A stretch of 64,000 nt of DNA, taken from assembly GCF_017874255.1 (NCBI RefSeq), contig NZ_JAGGLD010000003.1, forward strand, positions 124,001 to 188,000, written 5' to 3'. Made by a program: the position numbers and the translations under genes. This document shows positions 35,136 to 44,132 of this stretch, one piece after another; the first letter of the stretch is position 1, and every line of letters starts with the position of its first letter. Source of the DNA: Paenibacillus shirakamiensis (GTDB taxonomy: Bacteria; Bacillota; Bacilli; Paenibacillales; Paenibacillaceae). The notes under the pieces are model-generated. The model had not been told where the DNA came from. It made no database searches and saw nothing but the letters and a program-made list of their open reading frames with translations.

Positions 35136-35180
35136 TTGAAGAAGCACCTCACTCTCTAATGTAGAGTTTTGCTTCTTCAA
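35136..35180. repeat. Inverted repeat immediately upstream of the recA SOS box
   Basis: An 11-base perfect inverted repeat TTGAAGAAGCA / TGCTTCTTCAA encloses a 23-base loop with an inner ACTCT/AGAGT pairing. It has no T-run on the minus strand. Confidence 0.7.
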
Positions 35181-35181
35181 T

Positions 35182-35225
35182 ACAAAAAAGAACCGCAGCA
35201 CCCACATGGGTAATCTACGGTTCTT
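35182..35225 (-). terminator. Terminator after cinA
   Basis: AAGAACCG and CGGTTCTT pair, with inner ACCC/GGGT, and are followed on the minus strand by six Ts. Confidence 0.85.
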
Positions 35226-35300
35226 CCGTGTATCTATTATACCTGAAAGTAATCCCATTCAGCAAGCTTCCAATAAATAGAAACCAAGGATTTTATCCAG

Positions 35301-36566
35301 CTAAACTTCGTTCTGAATTTCCTTCAAACGAAGCCATAACTGATATAAAACGGACTTTGCAGAGCGAATCCGGATCGTTTCCCGATTGCCTTTGAAATTA
35401 AATTGATGTGTCACTGTCTTTCCGCCACGTTCTGAAATGGCGATGTATACCAAGCCTACAGGCTTGCGTTCAGAATAAGCAGGGCCGGCAACGCCTGTAA
35501 CAGAAAGACCAAAGTCTGTATCTGTGATCATCCGAATCTGCTCTGCTAACACTTCTGCTGTCTCTTTACTCACCGCTCCTGGAGCATGCTCACCTTCTAA
35601 CAAGTCAGCTGGAACATTAAGAAGCTTGTGCTTCATATCGTTCGAATAGCACACTATGCCGCCCATAAACGCTGTTGCACTACCAGGAATTGATGTCAGA
35701 CTCTGCATAAGTAGTCCACCCGTACAACTCTCCGCACAACTTACGGTTAATTTCATTGCGGTCATCGTTTCGATAATCACCTGCTCAATGGGAATGTCAC
35801 GATCCGCGTACAAGTGATTCGACAATCGACTCTCAATCTGTTTTTGTAAAGCACTTAATTTATTGTCGGCCTCCGCTGTATTCTGTGCTTTAGTTGAGAT
35901 TCTGACCGTAACTTCACTTTCCTTGGCATATGGGGCTAACGTAGGATCAGACTGATTCTCTATAAGATCAAGCAATTGCGTCTCTAATGCCGACTCTCCA
36001 ATTCCCGCGAACTTGAGCATACGTGAATACAAAGGTAATTCTCCCGTTAGCGCATGACTCAAAATCCAAGGCCTTGCTTGATTATAAAACATAGGCATCA
36101 GCTCTTTGGGTGGACCAGGAAGGACTACATAGTGCGTGTTATTCACGGTAATAGCATTGCCAACTGCCAGACCCGTTTCATTAGGAAGAGGAGTCGCTCC
36201 ATTTATTACCAATGCCTGCCGCCCATTGTTCTCTGTCATGATAGAACCTCGGTTCTTAAAGAACGCCTCTACATTATCCATCGCTTGACGGTCTATGTGA
36301 AGCTCAAGCCCAAGACTCGCAGCTAAAGCATCTTTAGTGAGATCATCCTGAGTTGGACCAATTCCTCCAGAGAAAATAATGATGTCTGCACGATCTTCGG
36401 CAATATGAATCGCTTGTTGTAAGCGAATGAAATTATCTCCTACTACTGTCTGGAAGTAGACATCCACACCTAAGGCGGCCAGTTCCTCTGATAGATAACG
36501 GGCATTGGTATTCACAATTTGTCCTAGGAGCAGTTCCGTTCCCACAGCAATTATTTCAGCTTTCAT
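35301..36566 (-). CDS. cinA: CinA, competence/damage-inducible protein with NMN deamidase domain
   Basis: This 421-residue protein combines an N-terminal MoCF-like domain (AVGTELLLGQIVNTN; SGGIGPTQDDLTKDALA) with a C-terminal PncC/CinA domain (CAESCTGGLLMQSLTSIPGSA). The C-terminal domain deamidates NMN to NaMN in homologues, and the N-terminal domain has ADP-ribose pyrophosphatase activity. It lies directly upstream of recA, as in many Gram-positives, but a strong terminator and separate recA promoter are present here. AAAGGAGCTGG precedes the ATG. Confidence 0.93.
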   Translation of the reverse strand: MKAEIIAVGTELLLGQIVNTNARYLSEELAALGVDVYFQTVVGDNFIRLQQAIHIAEDRADIIIFSGGIGPTQDDLTKDALAASLGLELHIDRQAMDNVEAFFKNRGSIMTENNGRQALVINGATPLPNETGLAVGNAITVNNTHYVVLPGPPKELMPMFYNQARPWILSHALTGELPLYSRMLKFAGIGESALETQLLDLIENQSDPTLAPYAKESEVTVRISTKAQNTAEADNKLSALQKQIESRLSNHLYADRDIPIEQVIIETMTAMKLTVSCAESCTGGLLMQSLTSIPGSATAFMGGIVCYSNDMKHKLLNVPADLLEGEHAPGAVSKETAEVLAEQIRMITDTDFGLSVTGVAGPAYSERKPVGLVYIAISERGGKTVTHQFNFKGNRETIRIRSAKSVLYQLWLRLKEIQNEV

Positions 36567-36616
36567 CAGAATTTCCAGCTCCTTTTACTTCACCACTGAA
36601 TTGTTGATGGACTGCT

Positions 36617-37213
36617 TCAAATCTTAGAAATGTTAATAATATTCTTGTTCTTAATAAAGTAATCTACACCTGAGTAGATTGTAATTATCGCAGCTAACCA
36701 AATGGACACAATATCAAAACGGAAATTCACCCAAGCGAATGGGAAATTATTCAATAACAAAGCAGAGATAGCTATAATCTGTGTAATCGTCTTAGCTTTT
36801 CCCCATTTGCTTGCAGCAATTACGGACCCTTCCAACAAAGCGACTTCACGCAGACCAGTTACTGCAAACTCTCGGCTAATAATGACAACTGCAATCCATG
36901 CATCGCATTTCCCTAATGCCACCAAAGAGATTAACACAGCCGATACAAGGAGCTTATCCGCTAGAGGATCTAAGAGCTTACCAAGATTCGTTACCATGTT
37001 ATTTTTCCGCGCAAGATAACCATCTATACCGTCCGTGCTTGCTGCTAAAATAAACAAGAAAGCCCCAATTAAGTGGTTCATCGGGAGCGTATAATTGCCC
37101 CAAGTTAAAGGATAAGACCACCAAGTAACTGAATCCAAGTCTACCAACAGGAACACAAGCATCAAAGGAATCATAAATATTCGCAAAAGGGTAATACGGT
37201 TGGGCAAATTCAT
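36617..37213 (-). CDS. pgsA: CDP-diacylglycerol--glycerol-3-phosphate 3-phosphatidyltransferase
   Basis: This 198-residue membrane enzyme makes phosphatidylglycerol phosphate, the first committed step to PG and cardiolipin. The CDP-alcohol phosphotransferase motif is complete: DGIDGYLAR...G...D..AD (about residues 61-86). Four or more membrane helices are visible. GGGGAGG lies before the ATG. It sits between yajQ and cinA, a common Bacillales order. Confidence 0.94.
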   Translation of the reverse strand: MNLPNRITLLRIFMIPLMLVFLLVDLDSVTWWSYPLTWGNYTLPMNHLIGAFLFILAASTDGIDGYLARKNNMVTNLGKLLDPLADKLLVSAVLISLVALGKCDAWIAVVIISREFAVTGLREVALLEGSVIAASKWGKAKTITQIIAISALLLNNFPFAWVNFRFDIVSIWLAAIITIYSGVDYFIKNKNIINISKI

Positions 37214-37389
37214 CTAGTTATCCTCCCCGTATAATTCTACATCCCATATGTATACAGCAACCGTCGTCCATGAAGTATCATTCCATCTGTCTCTCATCGG
37301 TATCCCCCAAATTTGTCTGAATGTTCCGTGGGTCCTTAATTATCCATACAAGTATAATATACGCCCTATACCCTGTCAAAATGGCACAA

Positions 37390-37428
37390 GGCTCTTAGAA
37401 AGGAACAATTTCCTGTTCAAAAAGAGCC
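37390..37428 (-). terminator. Terminator-like hairpin after yajQ
   Basis: GGCTCTT and AAGAGCC pair with nested GAACA/TGTTC; the T-run lies within the stem on the minus strand rather than after it. Confidence 0.45.
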
Positions 37429-37438
37429 ATGTGATGGT

Positions 37439-37930
37439 TTATTTCATATTCGTAAATTGTAGGTCAACTGTAAGATCAGCTTTGCGAAGCAATTGAATTA
37501 CGCCTTGCAAATCATCCCGGCTTTTTCCAGTTACTCGAATCTGATCCCCTTGAATCTGGCTTTTCACTTTAAGTTTGGAATCGCGAATCAAAATGTTGAT
37601 TTTTTTTGCATTTTCTTGATCCACACCTGATTTCAGCGTAATCCGCTGACGAACCGTACCTAGCGAAGCCGGTTCTACTTTGCCATATTCTAAATTCTTA
37701 ATGGGCAAAGAGCGTTTAATCATTTTGGTTTGTAGAATGTCAATTACGGACTCTAATTTATATTCATCATCTGAAATGACAATAAGTACGTCTTTTTCAA
37801 CTTTAATACTGCTCTTGCTACCTTTAAAGTCAAAACGAGTCTCAATCTCCCGCTCTGCTTGGGTAATCGCATTCGTTAGTTCCGCCATATCTACCTTAGA
37901 TACAATGTCAAATGAACTTTCACTACTCAT
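37439..37930 (-). CDS. yajQ: YajQ family nucleotide-binding protein
   Basis: This 163-residue protein matches YajQ in length and motifs ([49 protein letters not shown]). YajQ proteins bind nucleotides or cyclic di-GMP in some bacteria. ATG 37930 is used; the TTG four codons upstream overlaps the GGGAG site. There is no obvious operon partner: rodZ lies upstream beyond a strong terminator and pgsA downstream. Confidence 0.92.
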   Translation of the reverse strand: MSSESSFDIVSKVDMAELTNAITQAEREIETRFDFKGSKSSIKVEKDVLIVISDDEYKLESVIDILQTKMIKRSLPIKNLEYGKVEPASLGTVRQRITLKSGVDQENAKKINILIRDSKLKVKSQIQGDQIRVTGKSRDDLQGVIQLLRKADLTVDLQFTNMK

Positions 37931-38024
37931 GTAGTAACTCAACTCCCTGTTTGTTCTATTATTTAATAATTATATGAGAAAGTAATTACAAAGTCCATTC
38001 GCACTCTTTTATCTACATTTCCTC

Positions 38025-38062
38025 AAAAAAAAGTGTCCTGTCTACAAGAGACAGAACACTTT
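38025..38062 (-). terminator. Terminator after rodZ and the small ORF
   Basis: AAAGTGTTCTGTC pairs with GACAGGACACTTT with one mismatch, followed on the minus strand by eight Ts. Confidence 0.85.
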
Positions 38063-38095
38063 CTTAAAAAGAATAATATTGTCCAAGCCTGAACA

Positions 38096-38185
38096 TCATC
38101 TAGACTTTAAGCCCCCGCGAATGAGGTCTACCGCTCCTAGAATACAGCAGGCGGATCCAAATCCCAAATAATCCATATCCACCAT
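38096..38185 (-). CDS. Candidate small hydrophobic protein, 29 residues
   Basis: An ORF of 29 codons (MVDMDYLGFGSACCILGAV...) lies between rodZ and its terminator on the same strand. It reads as one short membrane helix with two adjacent cysteines and a basic tail (RGGLKSR). No clear ribosome site precedes it, and a second out-of-frame ORF overlaps. The 317-base gap 37931-38247 holds nothing else apart from the terminator. It may be a real small membrane protein or chance. Confidence 0.35.
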   Translation of the reverse strand: MVDMDYLGFGSACCILGAVDLIRGGLKSR

Positions 38186-38247
38186 GTGCTTCTGGCATGA
38201 AGTAATAGCACCATCTCATCCTAGTAAGATAACCTTAAAGTACGAAT

Positions 38248-39279
38248 CTACTCTCCTGCTTTGCCGGTATCTGCCTCAGGCTCAGAAGTACCCGTTCCAG
38301 ACTCGGTGTTTGTTCCCGCACTATCGCTTAGATTTAACTGCACTCTAGTTGTATTTTTCCCATCATCCACCGATTGACCTGCAACCGTAATCTGGGTATG
38401 ACTGGAACTTCCCGATTTGATATACAATCCAGATGCATCCAAATCGTAAGATTGAAGTGTTCCATCATCTACAAAATCAAAGAACAATTTTTCACCTTTG
38501 GAAGAACCACGGCGCACTTCAACCCAGCTCTTTCCGGTTCCTTTGATTTCTACTTTCACTGGAGCTCCTTTAGTACCCGTAACTTTGAATAGGGTTGTGC
38601 TACCCTTTTTACCATCTTTCGTAACAGCTACGGCCCCCGACTCAGGCACTACAGGTGTTATTCCCGGATCTGGAGTAGGCGTTGTCGGTTCCGGAGTTGT
38701 AGGTGTTGTTGGCGCTGGTGTTGTAGGTGTCGTCTGTCCCGGAGTCATTGTAGTCCCACCTCCAGAAGGAGTCGGACTAGGCGTATCAACGCCTGTAGAT
38801 GGCGCGACAGGATCCGTTACTTTTGGATCATTTGCCTTATCGTTCGTGGTCACAGATGTGCCATCTGGGGCCTTTGTATTACTTGCACTCTTATTATTTG
38901 AAATCACAATATAGATTACTACTACGATCAACAACGCAAATGAAAACATCAATACCGTAGAAAGCCATTTTGAATTCCCACCTGTTGATACTTGGGTACT
39001 TCTTCTCTTCTGCATAACAGGCTCAAGGACAGGTTCAGGCTCGGCTATAGGTACATCTTTTCGATGTTCCTCAAGCAGCCCATCAGGTTCCACCCCCACT
39101 GCTTCTGCATAAGTTTTGATGAATGCTCTTACGTAAAAACTTCCTGGTAATACCTTATAGTCTCCTGCTTCGATGGCTTCCAAATATCTCTTGCGAATTT
39201 TAGTCATGTCCTGAACATCATCAAGTGACAAGCCTCTTTGTAGCCTTGCCTCTTTTAACTGTTGGCCCAGATCCGACAT
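38248..39279 (-). CDS. rodZ: RodZ-like (YmfM) HTH membrane protein
   Basis: This 343-residue protein has an N-terminal XRE-type helix-turn-helix (about residues 8-70, GQQLKEARLQRGLSLDDVQ), one membrane helix (about 105-128), a Pro/Thr-rich linker (about 165-205) and a C-terminal beta domain (DUF4115, about 215-315). RodZ proteins link MreB to the cell-wall elongation machinery. The linker is longer and more repetitive than usual. The ATG has CGGAGGTGATGG upstream. It follows ymfK on the same strand. Confidence 0.9.
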   Translation of the reverse strand: MSDLGQQLKEARLQRGLSLDDVQDMTKIRKRYLEAIEAGDYKVLPGSFYVRAFIKTYAEAVGVEPDGLLEEHRKDVPIAEPEPVLEPVMQKRRSTQVSTGGNSKWLSTVLMFSFALLIVVVIYIVISNNKSASNTKAPDGTSVTTNDKANDPKVTDPVAPSTGVDTPSPTPSGGGTTMTPGQTTPTTPAPTTPTTPEPTTPTPDPGITPVVPESGAVAVTKDGKKGSTTLFKVTGTKGAPVKVEIKGTGKSWVEVRRGSSKGEKLFFDFVDDGTLQSYDLDASGLYIKSGSSSHTQITVAGQSVDDGKNTTRVQLNLSDSAGTNTESGTGTSEPEADTGKAGE

Positions 39280-39317
39280 ACCATCACCTCCGTTCGTTAG
39301 TTGTATAATCTGTTACA

Positions 39318-40088
39318 TTAAACATCATCTGCATAAAGCGTAGTGAACGTATCATAAACGATTTCTTCCTCGGGATTGTTGCGTAATTCAATGAGGATAT
39401 CGAAATCGCTATAGTCGTATTTAGATTCCTTAATGAAAATATCGGGATGCTCAATTACCTTAGTAGAAGGCATCGACATGATATCTTCCAATAGTTGGTA
39501 GTGTTTTTCATTGGAACGAATTGTACTTATAATGCCATCAATAATAAAAATATTATTAGGATTGTTCTCTTCTTCCGATAGTTGACTACGCACCGTCTGT
39601 CTAAGCAGTGTAGATGATACAAAAGTCCATCGTTTCATGGAACATACACTACCTGCAATAATAGATTCTGTCTTACCTACACGTGGCATACCCCGAAGAC
39701 CTATCACTTGATGGCCTTCCCTTTTAAATAATTCACCCAAAAAATCAACCAGTAACCCAAGTTCATCCCTAGTGAATCGGAACGTCTTGCGGTCATCGCT
39801 GTCTCGGTCAATATAACGCCCATGGCGTACAGCTAAAATATCGACCAGTCTCGGGGTTCGCAAAGCAAGAACGGTAATATTCTCTACTTTTGTCATGATC
39901 TTGCCCAACATTTCAATCTTGGCATCGTCATCACATTCAAGCAGCATACCTCGATTTTGTCCTTCTACACCATTAATCGTAATGATATTCACATTAAGCA
40001 TACCGAACATAGAGGCAATATCACCCAATAAGCCAGGACGATTTCTATGTATTTTGTATTCCATATACCATTGTTTCTTTTGTTTCAT
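39318..40088 (-). CDS. ymfK: YmfK-like protein (DUF3388)
   Basis: This 256-residue protein has an N-terminal ACT-like region (EYKIHRNRPGLLGDIASMFGMLNVNI) and a C-terminal part with a P-loop-like GMPRVGKTES. The family is conserved in Bacillales next to ymfJ and rodZ but has no assigned function. ATG 40088 has AGAGGTG upstream and is preferred over TTG 40115. A nucleotide-dependent regulator is a guess from the two domains. Confidence 0.85.
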   Translation of the reverse strand: MKQKKQWYMEYKIHRNRPGLLGDIASMFGMLNVNIITINGVEGQNRGMLLECDDDAKIEMLGKIMTKVENITVLALRTPRLVDILAVRHGRYIDRDSDDRKTFRFTRDELGLLVDFLGELFKREGHQVIGLRGMPRVGKTESIIAGSVCSMKRWTFVSSTLLRQTVRSQLSEEENNPNNIFIIDGIISTIRSNEKHYQLLEDIMSMPSTKVIEHPDIFIKESKYDYSDFDILIELRNNPEEEIVYDTFTTLYADDV

Positions 40089-40264
40089 TCGCACACCTCT
40101 TCTTCGGCACAACAATATTCAAGCAATATTCGACAAAATGCTGCTACATTCCTGCATAATCAACCAAATATGATTCTAATTTCTCTTTACAACGCAGAAA
40201 GACAATCATATCTATTAATGATATATAAAATAAAAATGAAAGGCAAGTATCGTCACGAATATGC

Positions 40265-40289
40265 CAGAAAAGCCCCCATCAGGGAGCTT
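40265..40289 (-). terminator. Terminator after ymfJ
   Basis: AAGCTCCC and GGGGGCTT pair around TGAT, followed by TTCT on the minus strand. Confidence 0.6.
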
Positions 40290-40301
40290 CTCTTGTCTAC
40301 A

Positions 40302-40556
40302 TTATGCGTACTTCTTGGCTAATTTGACCATCAATCTTGCAATGGTCTTGCGCTCGTCCTCATTGCCTACATCCCATATTTCTTTGAGTGCCCGGTTAGA
40401 AGCATTTTGAGGATCTACTTTCTCATCCAGAAAGCCACCTATTTCGTAAGCCAAATTCGCAATGGAATCTTCGCTAAGGCCTGCTTTTTCAGCATGCTTC
40501 ACACGTTCTCCAAGGAACTTTTTCCAACCATCGAAGTTACTTAGCACAGTTGACAT
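40302..40556 (-). CDS. ymfJ: YmfJ-like protein (DUF3243)
   Basis: This 84-residue helical protein matches DUF3243 (FDGWKKFLGERVKHAE; RALKEIWDVGNEDERKTIARLMVKLA). Function unknown. ATG 40556 has GAAGGAGG upstream. It lies between ymfI and ymfK in the conserved ymf cluster and ends in its own terminator. Confidence 0.88.
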   Translation of the reverse strand: MSTVLSNFDGWKKFLGERVKHAEKAGLSEDSIANLAYEIGGFLDEKVDPQNASNRALKEIWDVGNEDERKTIARLMVKLAKKYA

Positions 40557-40650
40557 GATAAATCCTCCTTCGCCTAATGCAAGATTTAAAATCAACAGTT
40601 GTAATATGCGATAGTTGGAGCTTTCTTATACAGATTACTGCATTGGAAAT

Positions 40651-41418
40651 TTAAGTCATCCATCCCCCGTTAGGGCTTATGATTTGACCTGTGATATAAC
40701 CAGATTCGGGTAAGGCCAGAAAATAAACCAATGAAGCAATTTCATGAGGCACGGCTAATCTTCCCGCCGGGATATCCTCCTTCAGCCGATGTAATTCTGC
40801 TTCTTCAAAGCTATTCATCATGTCGGTCTGTACAGCTCCTGGGGCTACCGCATTCACAGTTACTGCTGAAGGAGCGATCTCCTTAGCAAGTGCTTTAGTA
40901 AAGGCATTGACGCCTCCCTTAGCCGCTGAATAGGCTACTTCGCAGGAGGCCCCTGATACTCCCCAGATTGAAGAGACGTTAATGATACGTCCATACCGCT
41001 GACGGATCATATAAGGCATGAATGCTTGAGTGCAGAGAAACACACCTTTTAAATTCACATTTATAACTTCATCCCAAAGATCTTCTGTCGTATCTTCCAA
41101 CATGCCATAGCTTGCAATGCCTGCATTGTTAACTAGGATATCAGGATATAAATCATGACTATCCAATTTATCACGCATGCGATCAATTTCAACTTTACTT
41201 TTTAGGTCTGCAGTAATTGTAAGAACCTTAGCCCCATAACTTAAGCACCTTCGCGCTGTCTCATTGGCTTGTTCATGCGCTTGATTGTAATGAATCACCA
41301 CATTCATTCCTACTTGAGCAAAACGTTCTGCAATCGCTGCACCAATCCCGCGACTTCCCCCCGTTACCAGTACGGTCATATCACTGATATTCTTCTCTCT
41401 CCCAGATGCCAAATTCAT
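40651..41418 (-). CDS. ymfI: Short-chain dehydrogenase/reductase (YmfI)
   Basis: This 255-residue NAD(P)-dependent oxidoreductase resembles FabG. It has the cofactor loop TGGSRGIGAA, NNAG, the catalytic Ser in INVSS and YSAAK. The ATG overlaps the ymfH stop as ATGA, suggesting coupled translation; an alternative ATG at 41379, closer to the domain, would give a normal-length SDR of 242 residues. The substrate is unknown; the ymf location is conserved. Confidence 0.88.
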   Translation of the reverse strand: MNLASGREKNISDMTVLVTGGSRGIGAAIAERFAQVGMNVVIHYNQAHEQANETARRCLSYGAKVLTITADLKSKVEIDRMRDKLDSHDLYPDILVNNAGIASYGMLEDTTEDLWDEVINVNLKGVFLCTQAFMPYMIRQRYGRIINVSSIWGVSGASCEVAYSAAKGGVNAFTKALAKEIAPSAVTVNAVAPGAVQTDMMNSFEEAELHRLKEDIPAGRLAVPHEIASLVYFLALPESGYITGQIISPNGGWMT

Positions 41419-42698
41419 TCGGGACTTACCACAAGTGATATCGCTAATTGATCCCAATTGATATGGTCACGCAGACGTTGATTCACTTCTTCTAACGTGA
41501 ACGACTCATACAATGCTTGAACATTAAACAAATCACCACCGCGGAAACGATATTTAGTAAACTCATGCGCGATATTCTCTGGAGAATTCAGCATTCTAAG
41601 GTAACCGCCAATTTTCTTTTTACGAGCCCGTTCGAAATCTTCCGATCTGAATCCGGTCTCTACAATGGTGCTAACTTCCGTCTTTATTGTACTTAATAAT
41701 GCCTCAGGATCTCGGGTATCGCCCCCAATGGCAGAAAAAGCATAGTTAGGATCACTGTTATACTCATGACCAAAACTATCTGAGATTAAATCTTGGTCAT
41801 ATAGTTTTTGATACAGCGCTGTGCTTGAACCGAATAGCAAATCCAAAGCCATCTTTGTAAGCAAATCTTGTCGAATACGTGCTTCTCCTCGGATCCCCAC
41901 CTGAATTTCTTTGAAACCGAACAAGCATTTCGGAAGAGATACAGCAAGTCTGGATGTACGCTTTCTTTCATTTACTTCTTTCGGTTCTGGTGTAAATATT
42001 CTGTCAATTTCACCCTGAGCCTTATAATCTTTTTTGGCTTGGTTCGCTCGAACTAACTCAAATACTTCCTCAGGCTCCACACCACCAACCACAAATAACA
42101 GCATGTTACTTGGATGGTAGAAGGAGTGATAACACGTATACAAGGTTTCTTTTGTAATGGTGGCGATGGATTCCACTGTTCCAGCGATATCAATATGAAC
42201 TGGATGAACTTTATAGAGCGCTTCAATTAATCCAAAATAAACACGCCAATCTGGATTATCTGCATACATGCCGATTTCTTGCCCAATAATCCCTTTTTCT
42301 TTTTCGACATTTTGGTCGGTGAAGTATGGATTCTGCACAAAATTGATTAGAGTCTCTAAATTAGCAGGAATATTCTCCGTAGCTGAGAACAGATATACCG
42401 TCTGATCAAAGCTTGTAAAAGCGTTGGCTGATGCACCTTGCGTAGCAAACGTAGCAAAAATATCTCCTTCAGGCTCTTCGAACATTTTATGTTCTAAAAA
42501 GTGTGCAACGCCATCAGGAACTTGATGTTCTTCTTGTCCCGCAACCTTAAAATGATTATCCACTGAACCAAATCGGGTTGAAAATGTAGCATATGTCTTC
42601 TGAAATCCTGGCTTAGGAAGAACATAAACCTGCAGTCCATTGTCCATCACTTCATGATAGAGTGTCTCCTGCAATTTCTCATAGTGCAGCTTCTCCAC
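41415..42698 (-). CDS. ymfH: M16 family zinc peptidase YmfH
   Basis: This 427-residue insulinase-type peptidase carries the inverted zinc motif HFLEH (around residue 67) with the downstream Glu about 75 residues later (EKGIIGQEIGMYADNP). The start is GTG with AAGGAGGAG upstream, which lies in the ymfF 3' end three bases away. YmfF and YmfH probably form a heterodimer with one active and one inactive half, as in other paired bacterial M16 peptidases. Confidence 0.9.
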   Translation of the reverse strand: MEKLHYEKLQETLYHEVMDNGLQVYVLPKPGFQKTYATFSTRFGSVDNHFKVAGQEEHQVPDGVAHFLEHKMFEEPEGDIFATFATQGASANAFTSFDQTVYLFSATENIPANLETLINFVQNPYFTDQNVEKEKGIIGQEIGMYADNPDWRVYFGLIEALYKVHPVHIDIAGTVESIATITKETLYTCYHSFYHPSNMLLFVVGGVEPEEVFELVRANQAKKDYKAQGEIDRIFTPEPKEVNERKRTSRLAVSLPKCLFGFKEIQVGIRGEARIRQDLLTKMALDLLFGSSTALYQKLYDQDLISDSFGHEYNSDPNYAFSAIGGDTRDPEALLSTIKTEVSTIVETGFRSEDFERARKKKIGGYLRMLNSPENIAHEFTKYRFRGGDLFNVQALYESFTLEEVNQRLRDHINWDQLAISLVVSPE

Positions 42699-42701
42699 AA
42701 T

Positions 42702-43982
42702 TTACTCCTCCTTCTCACCCTGCAAAAAGTAAATCGTATCCAAATGGAACGTTTGGGCAGCTTCGATAACATCTTCTGGGGTGATTCTATCTATTTGTTG
42801 TAAAAGCTCCTCGGCAGAACGCTCTTTACCTGAGAGTACACGATTAAAATCATAAGCTATCTGTTCGAATGCGGAGTCCTGCATCTCAACCAGCTGATTA
42901 CGAATCATTGCTTTCGTTTGACTCATTTCTAGTTCACTGATCTTGCCTTGCTTAAGATCTTCTAATTGATTCTTTATAATCTCCAAAGCTTTCTCTTCAT
43001 TAGCGACTTCAATTCCAGCTTGAATCATGCCCATGCCCTTGTGTCCGTCATAACGAGAAGCTGCATAATAAGCCAAACTTTCTTTCTCACGCACATTAAT
43101 GAATAATTTGGAGTGAGGGTAACTGCCCAATATACCGTTATAGACCAGTGCTGAAGCATAACGATCATCCCCGTAGGTAATGGAAGTACGCAAACCTAGA
43201 TTCAATTTCCCTTGGTTCACATTAAGCCTCTCTTCCACCTTACGAACTTCATCTTCCGTGAATTGAATCTGAGTGCCGGTGTATACAGGTTCCGAAGGAC
43301 GACTGATTGGAAAATTTTTGGCAACCAGCTGAGATATTTCTTCAAGTGTAGTATCGCCGACCACATACAAATCAAAGCTAGCCTCTTGTAGCCATTTTTG
43401 ATAAGCTTCGTACAAAACCTCCGGGGTGATAGCAGCAATATCTACTCGATTACCTAACGGATGAAGACGATACGGATCTCCCCGGAACATCTCTTCAGTA
43501 CAACGCTCTGCTGCATAACGAATTTTATCATTAACAATGGATTCTAATTTTTTGCGAACCGTCTCTTTCTCTGCGGTTACATAACTTGACCGAAATTTTC
43601 CATCCTCCAGCACAGGCTTAGTTAATACTTCCCCTAAGAAAGCAAAGGATTGGTCTAATAGAGGCTCATCACTTTGGACAAATGAATCGTTAATGGTATC
43701 CATTCTCAATTGAACGATCTGATAATCGCCTCTTTTATAAATATCAAAGCCAAAACCTGCACCGTACAGCCGCTCGAGTTCTTCTCTAAATTGGGTTGTC
43801 TCTGGATAAGAGACTGTTCCTCTGCGCAGTACAAAGGGAATGAGTCCCGTTGTCGTTACCGTTTCTTCTTGTAGAGGAATCCCCGCATAAAGTGAAATCG
43901 CGAATGTCTTGAATCTTTGTGTAGGTAGCACATGGATACGGATATTGTTCACGCTTCCGCGTTCAAACAATGATTTACTCAA
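42702..43982 (-). CDS. ymfF: M16 family peptidase-like YmfF, inactive partner
   Basis: This 426-residue protein is related to YmfH but lacks the zinc motif: the equivalent stretch reads LIPFVLRRG. It keeps the C-terminal R/Y-type loop (KESLAYYAASRYDGHKG). I use TTG 43982, with AAGGAG 8 bases before; the ATG at 44060 would add 26 unmatched residues. It sits 3 bases before ymfH and is expected to be its structural partner. A role in peptide maturation is suggested only by distant relatives. Confidence 0.88.
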   Translation of the reverse strand: MSKSLFERGSVNNIRIHVLPTQRFKTFAISLYAGIPLQEETVTTTGLIPFVLRRGTVSYPETTQFREELERLYGAGFGFDIYKRGDYQIVQLRMDTINDSFVQSDEPLLDQSFAFLGEVLTKPVLEDGKFRSSYVTAEKETVRKKLESIVNDKIRYAAERCTEEMFRGDPYRLHPLGNRVDIAAITPEVLYEAYQKWLQEASFDLYVVGDTTLEEISQLVAKNFPISRPSEPVYTGTQIQFTEDEVRKVEERLNVNQGKLNLGLRTSITYGDDRYASALVYNGILGSYPHSKLFINVREKESLAYYAASRYDGHKGMGMIQAGIEVANEEKALEIIKNQLEDLKQGKISELEMSQTKAMIRNQLVEMQDSAFEQIAYDFNRVLSGKERSAEELLQQIDRITPEDVIEAAQTFHLDTIYFLQGEKEE

Positions 43983-44083
43983 GGACAAAACTCCTTTGCA
44001 TGAGGCGATTGATATTCTTGAATTTAAGACAAACCTTCTAGTAAAATGAACCAATTTCATCTCATTCTAACAGTTCCCAAAGT

Positions 44084-44114
44084 AAAGAAGCAACCTTATT
44101 ACTATGGGTTGCTT
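44084..44114 (-). terminator. Terminator after sleB
   Basis: AAGCAACC and GGTTGCTT pair around an ATAGTAATA-type loop, followed by CTTTAC on the minus strand. Confidence 0.6.
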
Positions 44115-44132
44115 CACCTGTCAAGCTGTTTT

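Noticed and set aside
35070-35258. 62-codon minus-strand ORF over the recA promoter
   Set aside because: It runs through the cinA terminator, inverted repeat, LexA box and promoter; no ribosome site.
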